This document shows positions 1 to 8,087 of a stretch of DNA of 64,000 nt, piece by piece. The position numbers were made by a program, and so were the translations under genes. This DNA is from Terrabacter sp. Root85 (GTDB lineage Bacteria > Actinomycetota > Actinomycetes > Actinomycetales > Dermatophilaceae). Below the pieces are notes generated by a model. The model did not search any database. It was not told where the DNA came from and saw only the letters and a program-made list of their open reading frames with translations. Location: NCBI RefSeq assembly GCF_001429185.1, contig NZ_LMIW01000001.1, positions 1,143,490 to 1,207,489 on the forward strand, read 5' to 3'. The stretch's first letter is position 1; every line of letters starts with the position of its first letter.

Positions 1-358
1 GGTGGGAGACCGCGTGCGGGACTGCGTGCGGGGCGTGCTCGTCGTGCTGGTGGTCGTGCTCGTCCTCGGCGGTTCCGGCCGGACGGAAGTCCTCCGGCCG
101 CACGTCGTTTCGCGTCGCCCACGTCTGGGGAACGGGGTCGACCCCGCCCGGGTTCCACGGGTTGCAGCGGCCGAGCCGGCGGATCGCGAGCCAACCACCA
201 CGTAACGGTCCGAACCGGGTCAGCGCGGTGACGGCATACGCCGAGCAGCTGGGGTAGAAGCGGCAGCTGGGTCCGGAGAGTGGGGAGACGAACCGCTGGT
301 AGAAGCGGACCGCCAGCAGCAGGGGCGCCGCGAGCACCTGGTTGACCGTGGGGCTCAT
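1..358 (-). CDS. yidD: Membrane protein insertion efficiency factor YidD (partial, runs off window start)
   Basis: YidD is a small amphipathic protein thought to assist YidC-dependent insertion of inner-membrane proteins. The translation starts at an ATG that overlaps the rnpA stop (ATGA). It contains the family core [20 protein letters not shown] followed by SAYAV, and later a [14 protein letters not shown] segment, all diagnostic of YidD. About 119 codons are visible, with a His/Asp/Glu-rich tail after residue 95 that reaches the window edge without a stop. The C-terminal end is therefore unknown. Position directly downstream of rnpA is the conserved rpmH-rnpA-yidD order. Confidence 0.93.
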   Translation of the reverse strand, partial: MSPTVNQVLAAPLLLAVRFYQRFVSPLSGPSCRFYPSCSAYAVTALTRFGPLRGGWLAIRRLGRCNPWNPGGVDPVPQTWATRNDVRPEDFRPAGTAEDEHDHQHDEHAPHAVPHAVSH

Positions 359-705
359 GGCCGACACGCCTTCTCGAGCTGGCGCCCGACGGCGAGGTCG
401 AGCTCGTCCCACGTCGCCTCCGCCGCGGCCGGGTTGGCGCGCACGACGAGGTCGAGGCCGGTCGGCATGCCGGTCAGCCGGGTCGCGACGCTGGCGCGCA
501 GCCGGCGCTTGGTCCGGTTGCGCACGACGGCGTTGCCGACGGCCTTGGACACAACAAAACCGACGCGCGGCGGAAGTTCCGCACGCGCATCGGTCCGGTT
601 GGCATGCACGACGATGAGTCGCCCGCCTGCTCTGCTGGCGCCGGGCCCGCGTACTGCCGTCGTGAAGTCCGTCCGCTCACGCAGTCGGTGACGTGCCGGC
701 AGCAC
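355..705 (-). CDS. rnpA: Ribonuclease P protein component
   Basis: Protein subunit of RNase P, which supports the catalytic RNA in removing 5' leaders from pre-tRNAs. The protein is 116 aa with a GTG start. It begins [13 protein letters not shown], typical of actinobacterial RnpA, and carries the basic RNA-binding signature RNRTKRRLR near residues 62-70. It lies 18 bp after rpmH and its stop overlaps the yidD start, so rpmH-rnpA-yidD is one transcription unit reading away from dnaA. Confidence 0.95.
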   Translation of the reverse strand: MLPARHRLRERTDFTTAVRGPGASRAGGRLIVVHANRTDARAELPPRVGFVVSKAVGNAVVRNRTKRRLRASVATRLTGMPTGLDLVVRANPAAAEATWDELDLAVGRQLEKACRP

Positions 706-723
706 GCCGCGGCCTCCGGCTGC

Positions 724-861
724 TCAGGCCGAGAGCTCGGCGCGGCCCTTGCTGCGGCGGCGGGCGAGGATGGCGCGGCCGGCGCGGGTGCGCATGCGCA
801 GGCGGAAGCCGTGCGTCTTGGCGCGGCGACGGTTGTTCGGCTGGAAGGTGCGCTTGCTCAC
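724..861 (-). CDS. rpmH: 50S ribosomal protein L34
   Basis: L34 is a small, very basic protein of the large ribosomal subunit. The 45-residue product begins [19 protein letters not shown] and ends with a [16 protein letters not shown] tail, a near-universal L34 sequence. The start is GTG at 861; a longer in-frame extension upstream does not match the family. It is transcribed divergently from dnaA and is the first gene of the rpmH-rnpA-yidD unit. Confidence 0.97.
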   Translation of the reverse strand: MSKRTFQPNNRRRAKTHGFRLRMRTRAGRAILARRRSKGRAELSA

Positions 862-1403
862 GAGGTTCTCCGTAGGTTGCAGGGGCCCGTCCGACGTCAC
901 GACGACGTCGGTCCGGCTCCCGTTGTGGGGCTGTCGGTGGCCGATGCGACCGCAATCGGCAAGCCCGTGGAGGGCCGAGGGGGTCCGGCTGGGCCGGGCT
1001 CGGGGCCATGGGCATGCGAAAGAGGTCGCAGACACGCTCGGTCAACGATACGGGAGCCGTCGAGAGAGGGTCAAACCGACGGAGCCGCCCCGGGCGAGCA
1101 GACCAAAACTCACGATCCTCGAAGGTCCCACGGCGATTGCAAGCCGACACGCCGTCCGGCCGGAGATCTGTGGACGACTCGATTGTCACCGGCGAGCCTG
1201 CGGCTGTAGGTTTTCGACTCTCACGATCCTCGCCACCCCATGCACAGGCTGTGGACAAACGTGTGGACAACAGGGCATCGTTCACCAGGACACGGACGGA
1301 CCCCGCAGGTCCGACCCCGGCGCACTCGAGCCCTTGCTCGAGACGAACCGAGCCGGGATCGCAACAGGTGCAACGGAATTGACTCAGGGGCAGGTGGGAT
1401 CAG
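862..1403 (+). promoter_or_regulatory. rpmH-dnaA divergent intergenic region with DnaA boxes
   Basis: This 542-bp region holds no convincing gene. Two DnaA boxes (TGTGGACAA, the reverse of TTGTCCACA) lie at 1250-1258 and 1262-1270, about 140 bp upstream of dnaA. They fit autoregulation of dnaA and/or a minor arm of the origin. A 13-bp direct repeat, CTCACGATCCTCG, occurs at 1109-1121 and 1220-1232. Promoters for rpmH (leftward) and dnaA (rightward) must be here, but I cannot place the -10 and -35 hexamers confidently. Confidence 0.75.
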
Positions 1404-3047
1404 GTGGCCGAGACAGGCGTCGATTACGCGCAGATCTGGCAGCAGACGCTCGGCACTCTCGACTCGGTGGGCCTGTCGAACCAGGAGCGCGCCTTCGTCC
1501 GGCTGTGCCGCCTCGTCGGCGTGCTCGACCAGACGGCGCTCGTGCGTGCACCCAACACGTTCACCAAGGACTTTCTCGAGCAGCGGGTGCGTGAGCAGAT
1601 CCACGAGGCCCTCGCGAGCCAGCTCGGCCACCCGGTCCAGCTCGCGGTCTCGGTCGACGAGAGCCTCGAGACGGACCTCGGCATGATCAGCGACGAGCCG
1701 AGTGGTCAGGTCCACGACGGCTCGCGCAGCGGTCCGGGCGCCGGACAGATCGGGGGCGCCGGCTCCGGCTCCCCGTCCGGCAACGGCTCCGGGGCCATCG
1801 GCGGCCACCAGAACGGCGGCTACGGCCAGGCCGCCCACAACCCGCTGCGCGACCTCGCCGAGAGCGCACCAGCGCTCAACGGCGCCGACCTCGACGAGCC
1901 ACGGCAGCCGACCTACGAGTCGCAGACGCGGATGGAGCTCGGCCCCGACCCGCTCAGCGGTGGCGAGAGCGGGCCGCTGCGCCTCCAGCAGCGGCCCGAG
2001 CCCAGCTCGCCGGGCGACACCAGGCTCAACCCGAAGTACACCTTCGACACCTTCGTCATCGGCGCGAGCAACCGTTTCGCCCACGCAGCCGCGGTCGCGG
2101 TGGCCGAGGCCCCGGCCAAGGCGTACAACCCGCTCTTCGTCTACGGCGAGTCCGGGCTGGGCAAGACCCACCTGCTCCACGCGATCGGGCACTACGCCCG
2201 CACGATGTTCCCCAACGTGCGCGTGCGCTACGTGAACTCCGAGGAGTTCACCAACGACTTCATCAACAGCATCCGCGACGACAAGGCGAGCGCGTTCCAG
2301 AACCGCTACCGCAGCGTCGACGTGCTCCTCATCGACGACATCCAGTTCCTCCAGGGCAAGCTGCAGACGCAGGAGGAGTTCTTCCACACCTTCAACACGC
2401 TGCACAACGCGAACAAGCAGATCGTCATCACGAGTGACCTGCCGCCGCGCGAGCTGTCCGGCTTCGAGGACCGGATGCGCACCCGCTTCGAGTCGGGCCT
2501 GCTCACCGACGTCCAGCCGCCCGACCTCGAGACCCGCATCGCGATCCTGCGCAAGAAGGCGATCCAGGACCGGATGAAGGTGCCGGACGACGTCCTCGAG
2601 TACATCGCGACGAACTTCAGCACGAACATCCGCGAGCTCGAGGGCGCGCTCATCCGCGTCACGGCGTTCAGCAACCTCAACCGCCAGGCGGTCGACCTGC
2701 CTCTCGCGGTCATCGTGCTCAAGGACGTGCTGCCCAACGAGACGCCGAACCAGGTGACCGCGGCGACGATCATGGCGGTGACCGCGGCCTACTACGCGGT
2801 GACGCTCGAGGACCTCTGCGGCTCGAGCCGCTCGCGCCAGCTCGTGACGGCCCGCCAGATCGCGATGTACCTCTGCCGCGAGATGACCGACCTCAGCCTG
2901 CCGAAGATCGGCCAGCACTTCGGCGGCCGCGACCACACGACGGTGATGCACGCCGACCGCAAGATCCGCGAGCTCATGGGTGAGCGCCGCGCGATCTACA
3001 ACCAGGTCACCGAGCTGACCAACCGGATCCGCCAGCAGTCGCACTGA
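1404..3047 (+). CDS. dnaA: Chromosomal replication initiator protein DnaA
   Basis: DnaA is the AAA+ ATPase that binds DnaA boxes and opens oriC. It is 547 aa with a GTG start. Domain I covers about residues 1-90. A long Gly/Ser/Pro-rich linker (domain II, about 95-220) is typical of actinobacteria. The AAA+ core has Walker A GESGLGKTHLL near residue 247 and Walker B LLIDDIQFL near 309. The C-terminal helix-turn-helix domain IV contains GGRDHTTVMHA near residues 505-515, the DnaA-box reading signature. DnaA boxes lie upstream and a strong hairpin follows. Unusually, dnaN is not adjacent: two genes and the main DnaA-box cluster lie between. Confidence 0.98.
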   Translation: MAETGVDYAQIWQQTLGTLDSVGLSNQERAFVRLCRLVGVLDQTALVRAPNTFTKDFLEQRVREQIHEALASQLGHPVQLAVSVDESLETDLGMISDEPSGQVHDGSRSGPGAGQIGGAGSGSPSGNGSGAIGGHQNGGYGQAAHNPLRDLAESAPALNGADLDEPRQPTYESQTRMELGPDPLSGGESGPLRLQQRPEPSSPGDTRLNPKYTFDTFVIGASNRFAHAAAVAVAEAPAKAYNPLFVYGESGLGKTHLLHAIGHYARTMFPNVRVRYVNSEEFTNDFINSIRDDKASAFQNRYRSVDVLLIDDIQFLQGKLQTQEEFFHTFNTLHNANKQIVITSDLPPRELSGFEDRMRTRFESGLLTDVQPPDLETRIAILRKKAIQDRMKVPDDVLEYIATNFSTNIRELEGALIRVTAFSNLNRQAVDLPLAVIVLKDVLPNETPNQVTAATIMAVTAAYYAVTLEDLCGSSRSRQLVTARQIAMYLCREMTDLSLPKIGQHFGGRDHTTVMHADRKIRELMGERRAIYNQVTELTNRIRQQSH

Positions 3048-3065
3048 CACCCGAGCACGCCCGCT

Positions 3066-3101
3066 GACGCGGCCCGATGGCGTATGCCGTCGGGCCGCGT
3101 C
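3066..3101. terminator. Bidirectional hairpin between dnaA and the epimerase gene
   Basis: A 12-bp inverted repeat, GACGCGGCCCGA (3066-3077) and TCGGGCCGCGTC (3090-3101), encloses a loop containing GGCGTATGCC. It lies between two convergent genes and probably terminates both. There is no clear U tract. The loop carries one copy of the dispersed GTATGCC 7-mer. Confidence 0.7.
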
Positions 3102-3105
3102 GGCG

Positions 3106-4101
3106 TCAGGCCGCGGCTCCCGCGTGGGCCGGCCTCGCAGCCTTGGCCGCGCGCCGGGCGGCCACGGTCGCCGCCAGCGCCTCGTCCCACGGGGTCGGTG
3201 CGAGCCCGAACGTGCGCTGGGTGAGCTCGGAGTCGAGGACGAAGGGCCGCTCGAACTGGTGGCGGGTCTCGCGCAGCTCGCGCATGAAGGGGACGACGAT
3301 GCCGGCCGCGGTGCCGAGCGGCCGGGGCAGCACGCGTACCCGACGCTGCTTGACGCCGGCGACGCGCGCGACGTCGCCGGCGGCCTCGTCGAACGTGCGG
3401 GCCGGCGCGGTCGGCACGTGCCAGGCCCGACCCCAGCCGTCGTCGCCGGCGGCGACCCGGGCTGCGAGCCGGCCGACGTCGGGGACGTAGGTCCACGAGT
3501 GGGCCGCGTCGGCCCGGCCGGCGGGCACGAGGGGCGGTCGGCCGGCGAGCAGCGCGTCGATGACCACGTCGCCCAGGTAGCTGGTCCGCGGCGTCGTGCC
3601 CGGTCCGAAGTAGTCGCTCGAGCGCAGCTCGGTGACGCGCAGCCGGCCGGCCTCGTGGCGGGCCAGCGCCTCGGTCCACATGTCGGCACGGATGCGGCCC
3701 TTGTGACCGGACGGCCGCAGCGGGTCGTCCTCGTGCATGGGCGCCTCGACCTCGCCGTAGCCGTAGAGGTTGCCGATGATGACGAGGCCGGCTCCGGACT
3801 CCTCGGCGGCGGTGAGGGTGGCGGCGGCGATGGGCGGCCAGTCGGTGTCCCAGGTCATGTAGCTGGGCGGGTTGACGGCGTTGACGACGCTCGCGGCACC
3901 GCGCGCCAGGGCCGTCAGCGCGGACGCGTCGCTCGCGTCGACGGCGACGACCTCGACCGCGTCCGGGTGGGTGTCCTGCCAGGGGCGTTCGACGACCCGC
4001 CCCGAACGGGACGCGAGGGTCACGGTGTGGCCGAGGGCGACGAGTGCGGCGGTCGTCGAGCGGCCGACGCCGCCGGCGCCGAGGACGAGGTGGTGGGTCA
4101 T
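3106..4101 (-). CDS. NAD-dependent epimerase/dehydratase-like oxidoreductase
   Basis: Short-chain dehydrogenase of the extended/atypical NAD(P)-binding type. The 331-aa protein has an N-terminal Rossmann motif, VLGAGGVGRSTTAALVALGH (about residues 6-25), close to the GxGxxG pattern. A YGYG segment near 111-116 and a Tyr/Lys-containing region follow. Substrate is unknown. I chose the ATG at 4101, preceded by an AGGA-like site; an upstream in-frame extension would cross the palindromic operators. It is divergent from the TetR gene and probably the main regulated target. Neither gene belongs to the conserved dnaA-dnaN neighbourhood, so both look like later arrivals. Confidence 0.8.
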   Translation of the reverse strand: MTHHLVLGAGGVGRSTTAALVALGHTVTLASRSGRVVERPWQDTHPDAVEVVAVDASDASALTALARGAASVVNAVNPPSYMTWDTDWPPIAAATLTAAEESGAGLVIIGNLYGYGEVEAPMHEDDPLRPSGHKGRIRADMWTEALARHEAGRLRVTELRSSDYFGPGTTPRTSYLGDVVIDALLAGRPPLVPAGRADAAHSWTYVPDVGRLAARVAAGDDGWGRAWHVPTAPARTFDEAAGDVARVAGVKQRRVRVLPRPLGTAAGIVVPFMRELRETRHQFERPFVLDSELTQRTFGLAPTPWDEALAATVAARRAAKAARPAHAGAAA

Positions 4102-4125
4102 GGTCTGCTCCTTCGAGGATGTGGC

Positions 4126-4188
4126 GTGAGCACCGCTCACATTTCGAGGGTGACAGCAGTCGGCGACGAAAGCAAGAGCACTGCTCAC
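4126..4188. promoter_or_regulatory. Paired palindromic operators between the epimerase and tetR genes
   Basis: Two related dyads lie in the 118-bp divergent spacer. The first is a perfect GTGAGC-ACC-GCTCAC at 4126-4140. The second is AAGAGC-ACT-GCTCAC at 4174-4188, where the GAGC/GCTC arms are perfect. Both are followed by CATTT. Spacing between dyad centres is 48 bp. The arrangement is what is expected for a TetR-family repressor controlling itself and a divergent gene. Assignment to the neighbouring TetR protein is inference. Confidence 0.72.
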
Positions 4189-4219
4189 ATTTTCGCGCGA
4201 GATGTGGCAGGCTCGGTCC

Positions 4220-5005
4220 ATGGACCCGTTCGACGTCACACCCGCGGACGCATCCGCCCATGCACCCGCCGATGCACCCGCCGACACGCCTGCCGGCCCG
4301 CTGGGCAAGCGCGCCCGGAACCGGCTCGCCGTCGAGGCCGACATCCTCCGCGTGGCGCGTGAGCACCTGGCCACTGACGGGGCGGCCGCGCTCAGCCTGC
4401 GCGCCGTCGCCCGCGACCTCGGCATGGTCTCCTCCGGGATCTACCGCTACGTCGAGAGTCGCGACGAGCTCCTCACCCGCCTCATCGTCGACTCGTACTG
4501 GTCACTCGCCGCTGCCGTCCGCCGCGCCCACGACACCGTCCCCCACGACGACCTCGAGGCACGATGGGACGCCATCGGCCGCGCCCTGCGCGCGTGGGCG
4601 GCCGACCGGCCGCACGACTTCGCGCTCATCTACGGCTCTCCGGTCCCGGACTACGAGGCCCCGTCCGAGCGCACCGAGGAGCCGGGCACGGCCGTCCTCG
4701 TCCTGCTCGTCGCCCTGCTCGACGACGTCCGGGCAGCGGACCGGCTCGCCGACCCTCGGCGGCTCGGCCTCGTGCCGGCGCGCGCCGAGGCCGGTGTCGG
4801 CGCACTGCTCGAGGCACCGATGTTCGCTCTGACGCGGCTGGACGCCGTCGCCCTGACCCAGGGCCTGGCCGCCTGGACCCTGCTGCTCGGCGCCGTGACG
4901 AGCGAGGTCTTCGCCCAGCTGGGCCCGGTTCCGGACGGCGAGGCCCTCTTCGAGTGTCTTCTCGCGGCCTCGCGACGGTGCGTCATCGCGCCGGCCGGTG
5001 ACTAG
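4220..5005 (+). CDS. TetR-family transcriptional regulator
   Basis: TetR regulators are dimeric ligand-responsive repressors. This one is 261 aa. After an Ala/Pro/Asp-rich N-terminal segment of about 25 residues comes the HTH region: LAVEADILRVAREHLATDG, LSLRAVARDLGMVSSGIYRY, then a VESRDELL-type helix. This matches the TetR_N fold. The C-terminal part resembles the TetR_C WHG-type ligand domain. I chose ATG 4220 because GGCAGG lies 8 bp upstream; ATG 4202 is an in-frame alternative. It probably binds the two dyads in the divergent promoter. The ligand is unknown. Confidence 0.88.
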   Translation: MDPFDVTPADASAHAPADAPADTPAGPLGKRARNRLAVEADILRVAREHLATDGAAALSLRAVARDLGMVSSGIYRYVESRDELLTRLIVDSYWSLAAAVRRAHDTVPHDDLEARWDAIGRALRAWAADRPHDFALIYGSPVPDYEAPSERTEEPGTAVLVLLVALLDDVRAADRLADPRRLGLVPARAEAGVGALLEAPMFALTRLDAVALTQGLAAWTLLLGAVTSEVFAQLGPVPDGEALFECLLAASRRCVIAPAGD

Positions 5006-5663
5006 TCGGCCCCCTCCGGGACGGCTGCACCCGCCCAGGCACACGGCATACGTCCACATCCGTCCACAGGTTTGTCCACACCTGTGTGCACAGCGTGACC
5101 TCCCCGTGACCCGAGGCCCATAGACGCGACGAGACCGAGGACCACAGAGTTGTCCACCGCCTGTGGACAACTCTGTGGAAGCCGTGGGCCGGACCGTGCA
5201 CAGGTGACTAGTCATCAATCATTTCAAATCGGACATATCCCGACCGCTCTTCCACACGCCTCTGTGGAAACGTGTGGACGACGGCCGGAAAGCTGCGGAC
5301 AACCCACGGGCTTCCTGTGAGGACGATGTGCACGGCCGAGATCCGTCCACAGGGCGGGGCCGCCGCATCCGGCGCGACCCCACACGCCGTGCACACCCCC
5401 ATCGGCAGGCTGACCTGCACCGACGCCGGTTGTCCACAGCATCCACAGCACCTATGACTATGACGAGATCCCAGTCATAGAGGGGAGCCCCGACAACGAG
5501 GGTCCGACCGGACGCCCAGGGCCGGCTCGAGAGGGTCCACGGACCCGGCGGGCAATCGTGTGATTTCGCCGCCTCGGCGATTCGGGGAGTGTCTGTGGTG
5601 CCAGTCACCGGCAGGCACTAGTGTCTGAGCCCCAATGTCCTTCCCCGTCGAAGTGAGTGCACC
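5006..5663. other. oriC: Replication origin region (DnaA-box cluster)
   Basis: This 658-bp non-coding stretch precedes dnaN. Perfect DnaA boxes TTGTCCACA are at 5072-5080, 5162-5170 (reverse) and 5430-5438. Near-consensus boxes include 5060-5068, 5150-5158, 5273-5281 (reverse), 5294-5302 (reverse) and 5343-5351. An AT-rich patch at about 5206-5238 stands out in this GC-rich DNA and is the best candidate unwinding element. A perfect 8-bp dyad, CTATGACT (5452-5459) and AGTCATAG (5473-5480), lies near the dnaN side. An 11-bp repeat GGTGACTAGTC occurs at 4997-5007 and 5203-5213. The dnaN promoter should be at the right end. Confidence 0.88.
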
Positions 5664-6791
5664 GTGAAGTTTCGGGTTGAGCGAGACGTCCTGGCCGAGG
5701 CCGTGACCTGGGTGGCCCGTGGGCTCCCGGCGCGCCCGCCGGTTCCTGTGCTCGCTGGCGTGCTCGTCGACGCGAACGAGGACGGCACGCTGACGCTGTC
5801 CGCCTTCGACTACGAGGTGTCCGCGCGCATCACCGTGCCGGCAGACGTCGCCGAGGCCGGCCAGGTGCTCGTGCTCGGTCGCCTGCTCGCCGACATCTCG
5901 CGCAACCTGCCCAACAAGCCGATCGACGTCAGCACCGACGGCAGCAAGGTCAACGTCGCCTGCGGCTCGTCCCGCTTCGCGCTCCGCGAGATGCCGGTCG
6001 CCGACTACCCGACGCTGCCGCTCTCGCCCGAGACGAGCGGCACCATCGCCGGCGACGTCTTCACCCAGGCGGTGGCCCAGGTCTCGATCGCCGCCGACAA
6101 GGGCGACACCCTGCCGATCCTCACGGGCGTGCGGATGGAGATCGACGGCGACAAGGTGACCCTCCTCGCGACCGACCGCTACCGCCTCGCGATGCGCGAG
6201 CTGACGTGGAGCCCGTCGGCCACCGACGCGAGCCACGTCGCGCTCATCCCGGCTCGCCAGCTCTCCGACACGGCACGCGCCCTCGGTGCGTCCGGCTCCG
6301 TCGAGCTCGCGCTCGGCCAGGGCGGCGACGGCCTCATCGGCTTCGAGGCCGGCCAGCGCCGTGCGACGACGCGTCTGCTCGACGGCGAGTACCCCAAGGT
6401 CACCTCGATCTTCCCCACGTCGGTCGACACCGAGGCGGTCGTCGAAACAGCGGCGCTCGAGGAGGCCGTCAAGCGTGTCGCCCTCGTCGCCGAGCGCAAC
6501 ACCCCGGTGCTGCTGAAGTTCACCGACGGCCAGGTCGCCATCGAGGCCGGCACCGGCGACGACGCCCAGGCCTCCGAGGCCGTCGAGGCCACGCTCAACG
6601 GACCCGAGATCCAGATCGCGTTCAACCCGCAGTTCCTCCTCGACGGCCTGCACGCCGTCGGCACCGCCTGGAGCCGTCTCTCGTTCACCCAGCCGAGCCG
6701 CCCGGCCGTGCTGACCGGCCAGGCCGAGGCCGACTCCGAGCCCGACACCAGCTACCGCTACGTCCTCATGCCGGTCCGCTTCGCCAGCTGA
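5664..6791 (+). CDS. dnaN: DNA polymerase III beta subunit (sliding clamp)
   Basis: The clamp encircles DNA and tethers Pol III; it also recruits repair polymerases and ligase. The 375-aa length matches bacterial DnaN. It starts with GTG, MKFRVERDVLAEAVTWVAR, and ends with the conserved YRYVLMPVRF-type C-terminus. The central segment LPILTGVRMEIDGDKVTLLA is typical of domain 2. It lies immediately downstream of the DnaA-box cluster and is followed by gnd and recF, the usual actinobacterial order. Confidence 0.98.
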   Translation: MKFRVERDVLAEAVTWVARGLPARPPVPVLAGVLVDANEDGTLTLSAFDYEVSARITVPADVAEAGQVLVLGRLLADISRNLPNKPIDVSTDGSKVNVACGSSRFALREMPVADYPTLPLSPETSGTIAGDVFTQAVAQVSIAADKGDTLPILTGVRMEIDGDKVTLLATDRYRLAMRELTWSPSATDASHVALIPARQLSDTARALGASGSVELALGQGGDGLIGFEAGQRRATTRLLDGEYPKVTSIFPTSVDTEAVVETAALEEAVKRVALVAERNTPVLLKFTDGQVAIEAGTGDDAQASEAVEATLNGPEIQIAFNPQFLLDGLHAVGTAWSRLSFTQPSRPAVLTGQAEADSEPDTSYRYVLMPVRFAS

Positions 6792-6829
6792 CACCCACCT
6801 CCCGCACCGCCCTCGCGGCGCACCCGAGC

Positions 6830-6853
6830 GCCCGGTGCCGTATGCCGCCGGGC
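6830..6853. terminator. Weak hairpin after dnaN
   Basis: GCCCGG (6830-6835) can pair with CCGGGC (6848-6853) around a loop containing CGTATGCC. No T-run follows. It lies in the 140-bp gap between dnaN and gnd and again contains the recurrent GTATGCC 7-mer (6840-6846). Confidence 0.4.
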
Positions 6854-6931
6854 AGGCGTAGCCTCGAACCGCGCCACCCGCTCCGCCCCGCACGCTTCCC
6901 CGCCAGACTCCCCCGCAGAAAGGCTCGCGAC

Positions 6932-8068
6932 ATGCAGCTCGGTCTCATCGGTCTCGGCAAGATGGGCGGCAACATGCGCGAGCGCTTGCGTCGCGCGGGC
7001 CACGAGGTCGTCGGCTTCGACCGCAACCCCGACGTCGCCGACGTGCGCACGCTGCCGGCGCTCGTCAAGGCACTCGAGGCCCCGCGCGTCGTGTGGGTCA
7101 TGGTGCCGGCCGGCGACCCGACCCGTGAGACCGTCGCCAAGCTCGCCGAGCTGCTCGAGCCGGGCGACCTCGTCATCGACGGCGGCAACTCGCGCTTCAC
7201 CGACGACTTCGAGAACGCCAAGCTGCTCGGCGAGAAGAAGATCGGCTACGTCGACTGCGGCGTCAGTGGTGGCATCTGGGGCCTCGAGAACGGCTACGGG
7301 CTCATGTGCGGCGGCGACAAGAAGTGGGTCACCCGGGCGATGCCGATCTTCGACGCGCTGCGGCCGGACGGCCCGCGCGACGAGGGTTTCGTCCACGCCG
7401 GCAAGGTCGGTGCCGGGCACTACACGAAGATGGTCCACAACGGCATCGAGTACGGCCTCATGGCTGCCTATGCCGAGGGCTACGAGCTGCTCGAGAAGAA
7501 GGACATCGTCACCGACGTCCCCGGTGCCTTCAAGGCGTGGAGCCGCGGCACCGTCGTGCGGTCCTGGCTGCTCGACCTCATGGTCGACGCGCTCGAGGAG
7601 AACCCCCACCTCGACGACGTGTCCGACTACACCAACGACTCCGGCGAGGGGCGCTGGACCGTCGAGGAGGCCATCGCCCTCTCCGTGCCGATGCCCGTCA
7701 TCTCGGCCTCGCTCTTCGCGCGCTTCGCCTCGCGCCAGTCGAGCTCGCCGACGATGCAGGCCGTCGCGGCGCTGCGCGGCCAGTTCGGCGGGCACCAGGT
7801 CATGACGATCGCCGAGGGCGAGAAGCTGCGCCAGGGCGACGTGCCGGCGGCCCCGGCCAAGAAGGCCGCGGCGAAGAAGGGCGCCTCGCGTCGCTCCGCG
7901 ACGAAGCAGGCGAGCAAGCGTGCGTCCGCGACGGCCTCGCAGGCCAACGTCGGCGCCGCGAAGAAGGCCGCCTCCTCGGGTCGGGCATCGGCGACGACGG
8001 CCACCGACATGGCCGACTCCGCGCGCGGCCAGAAGCGCGCGGCGAAGAAGACCGCCAAGAAGGCCTGA
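6932..8068 (+). CDS. gnd: 6-phosphogluconate dehydrogenase (decarboxylating, short form) with basic C-terminal tail
   Basis: Catalyses oxidative decarboxylation of 6-phosphogluconate to ribulose 5-phosphate in the pentose phosphate pathway. The N-terminal [19 protein letters not shown] is the dinucleotide-binding fingerprint. DGGNSRF (about 85-91), [20 protein letters not shown] (about 109-128) and [14 protein letters not shown] (about 168-181) are active-site signatures of the short, about 300-residue NAD-preferring group. This protein is 378 aa. Residues from about 302 onward form an Ala/Lys/Ser-rich tail with repeated KKAAAKK and [11 protein letters not shown] segments, like histone H1 or Lsr2-type basic tails. 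Position between dnaN and recF is conserved in Actinobacteria. The function of the tail is unknown. Confidence 0.93.
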   Translation: MQLGLIGLGKMGGNMRERLRRAGHEVVGFDRNPDVADVRTLPALVKALEAPRVVWVMVPAGDPTRETVAKLAELLEPGDLVIDGGNSRFTDDFENAKLLGEKKIGYVDCGVSGGIWGLENGYGLMCGGDKKWVTRAMPIFDALRPDGPRDEGFVHAGKVGAGHYTKMVHNGIEYGLMAAYAEGYELLEKKDIVTDVPGAFKAWSRGTVVRSWLLDLMVDALEENPHLDDVSDYTNDSGEGRWTVEEAIALSVPMPVISASLFARFASRQSSSPTMQAVAALRGQFGGHQVMTIAEGEKLRQGDVPAAPAKKAAAKKGASRRSATKQASKRASATASQANVGAAKKAASSGRASATTATDMADSARGQKRAAKKTAKKA

Positions 8069-8087
8069 GCAGAGCGCCGCACCCTCC

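Noticed and set aside
1221..3689. An 822-codon leftward reading frame antisense to dnaA
   Set aside because: It lies opposite dnaA, reads as Arg/Asp/Val-rich composition typical of antisense frames in high-GC DNA, and has no domain.
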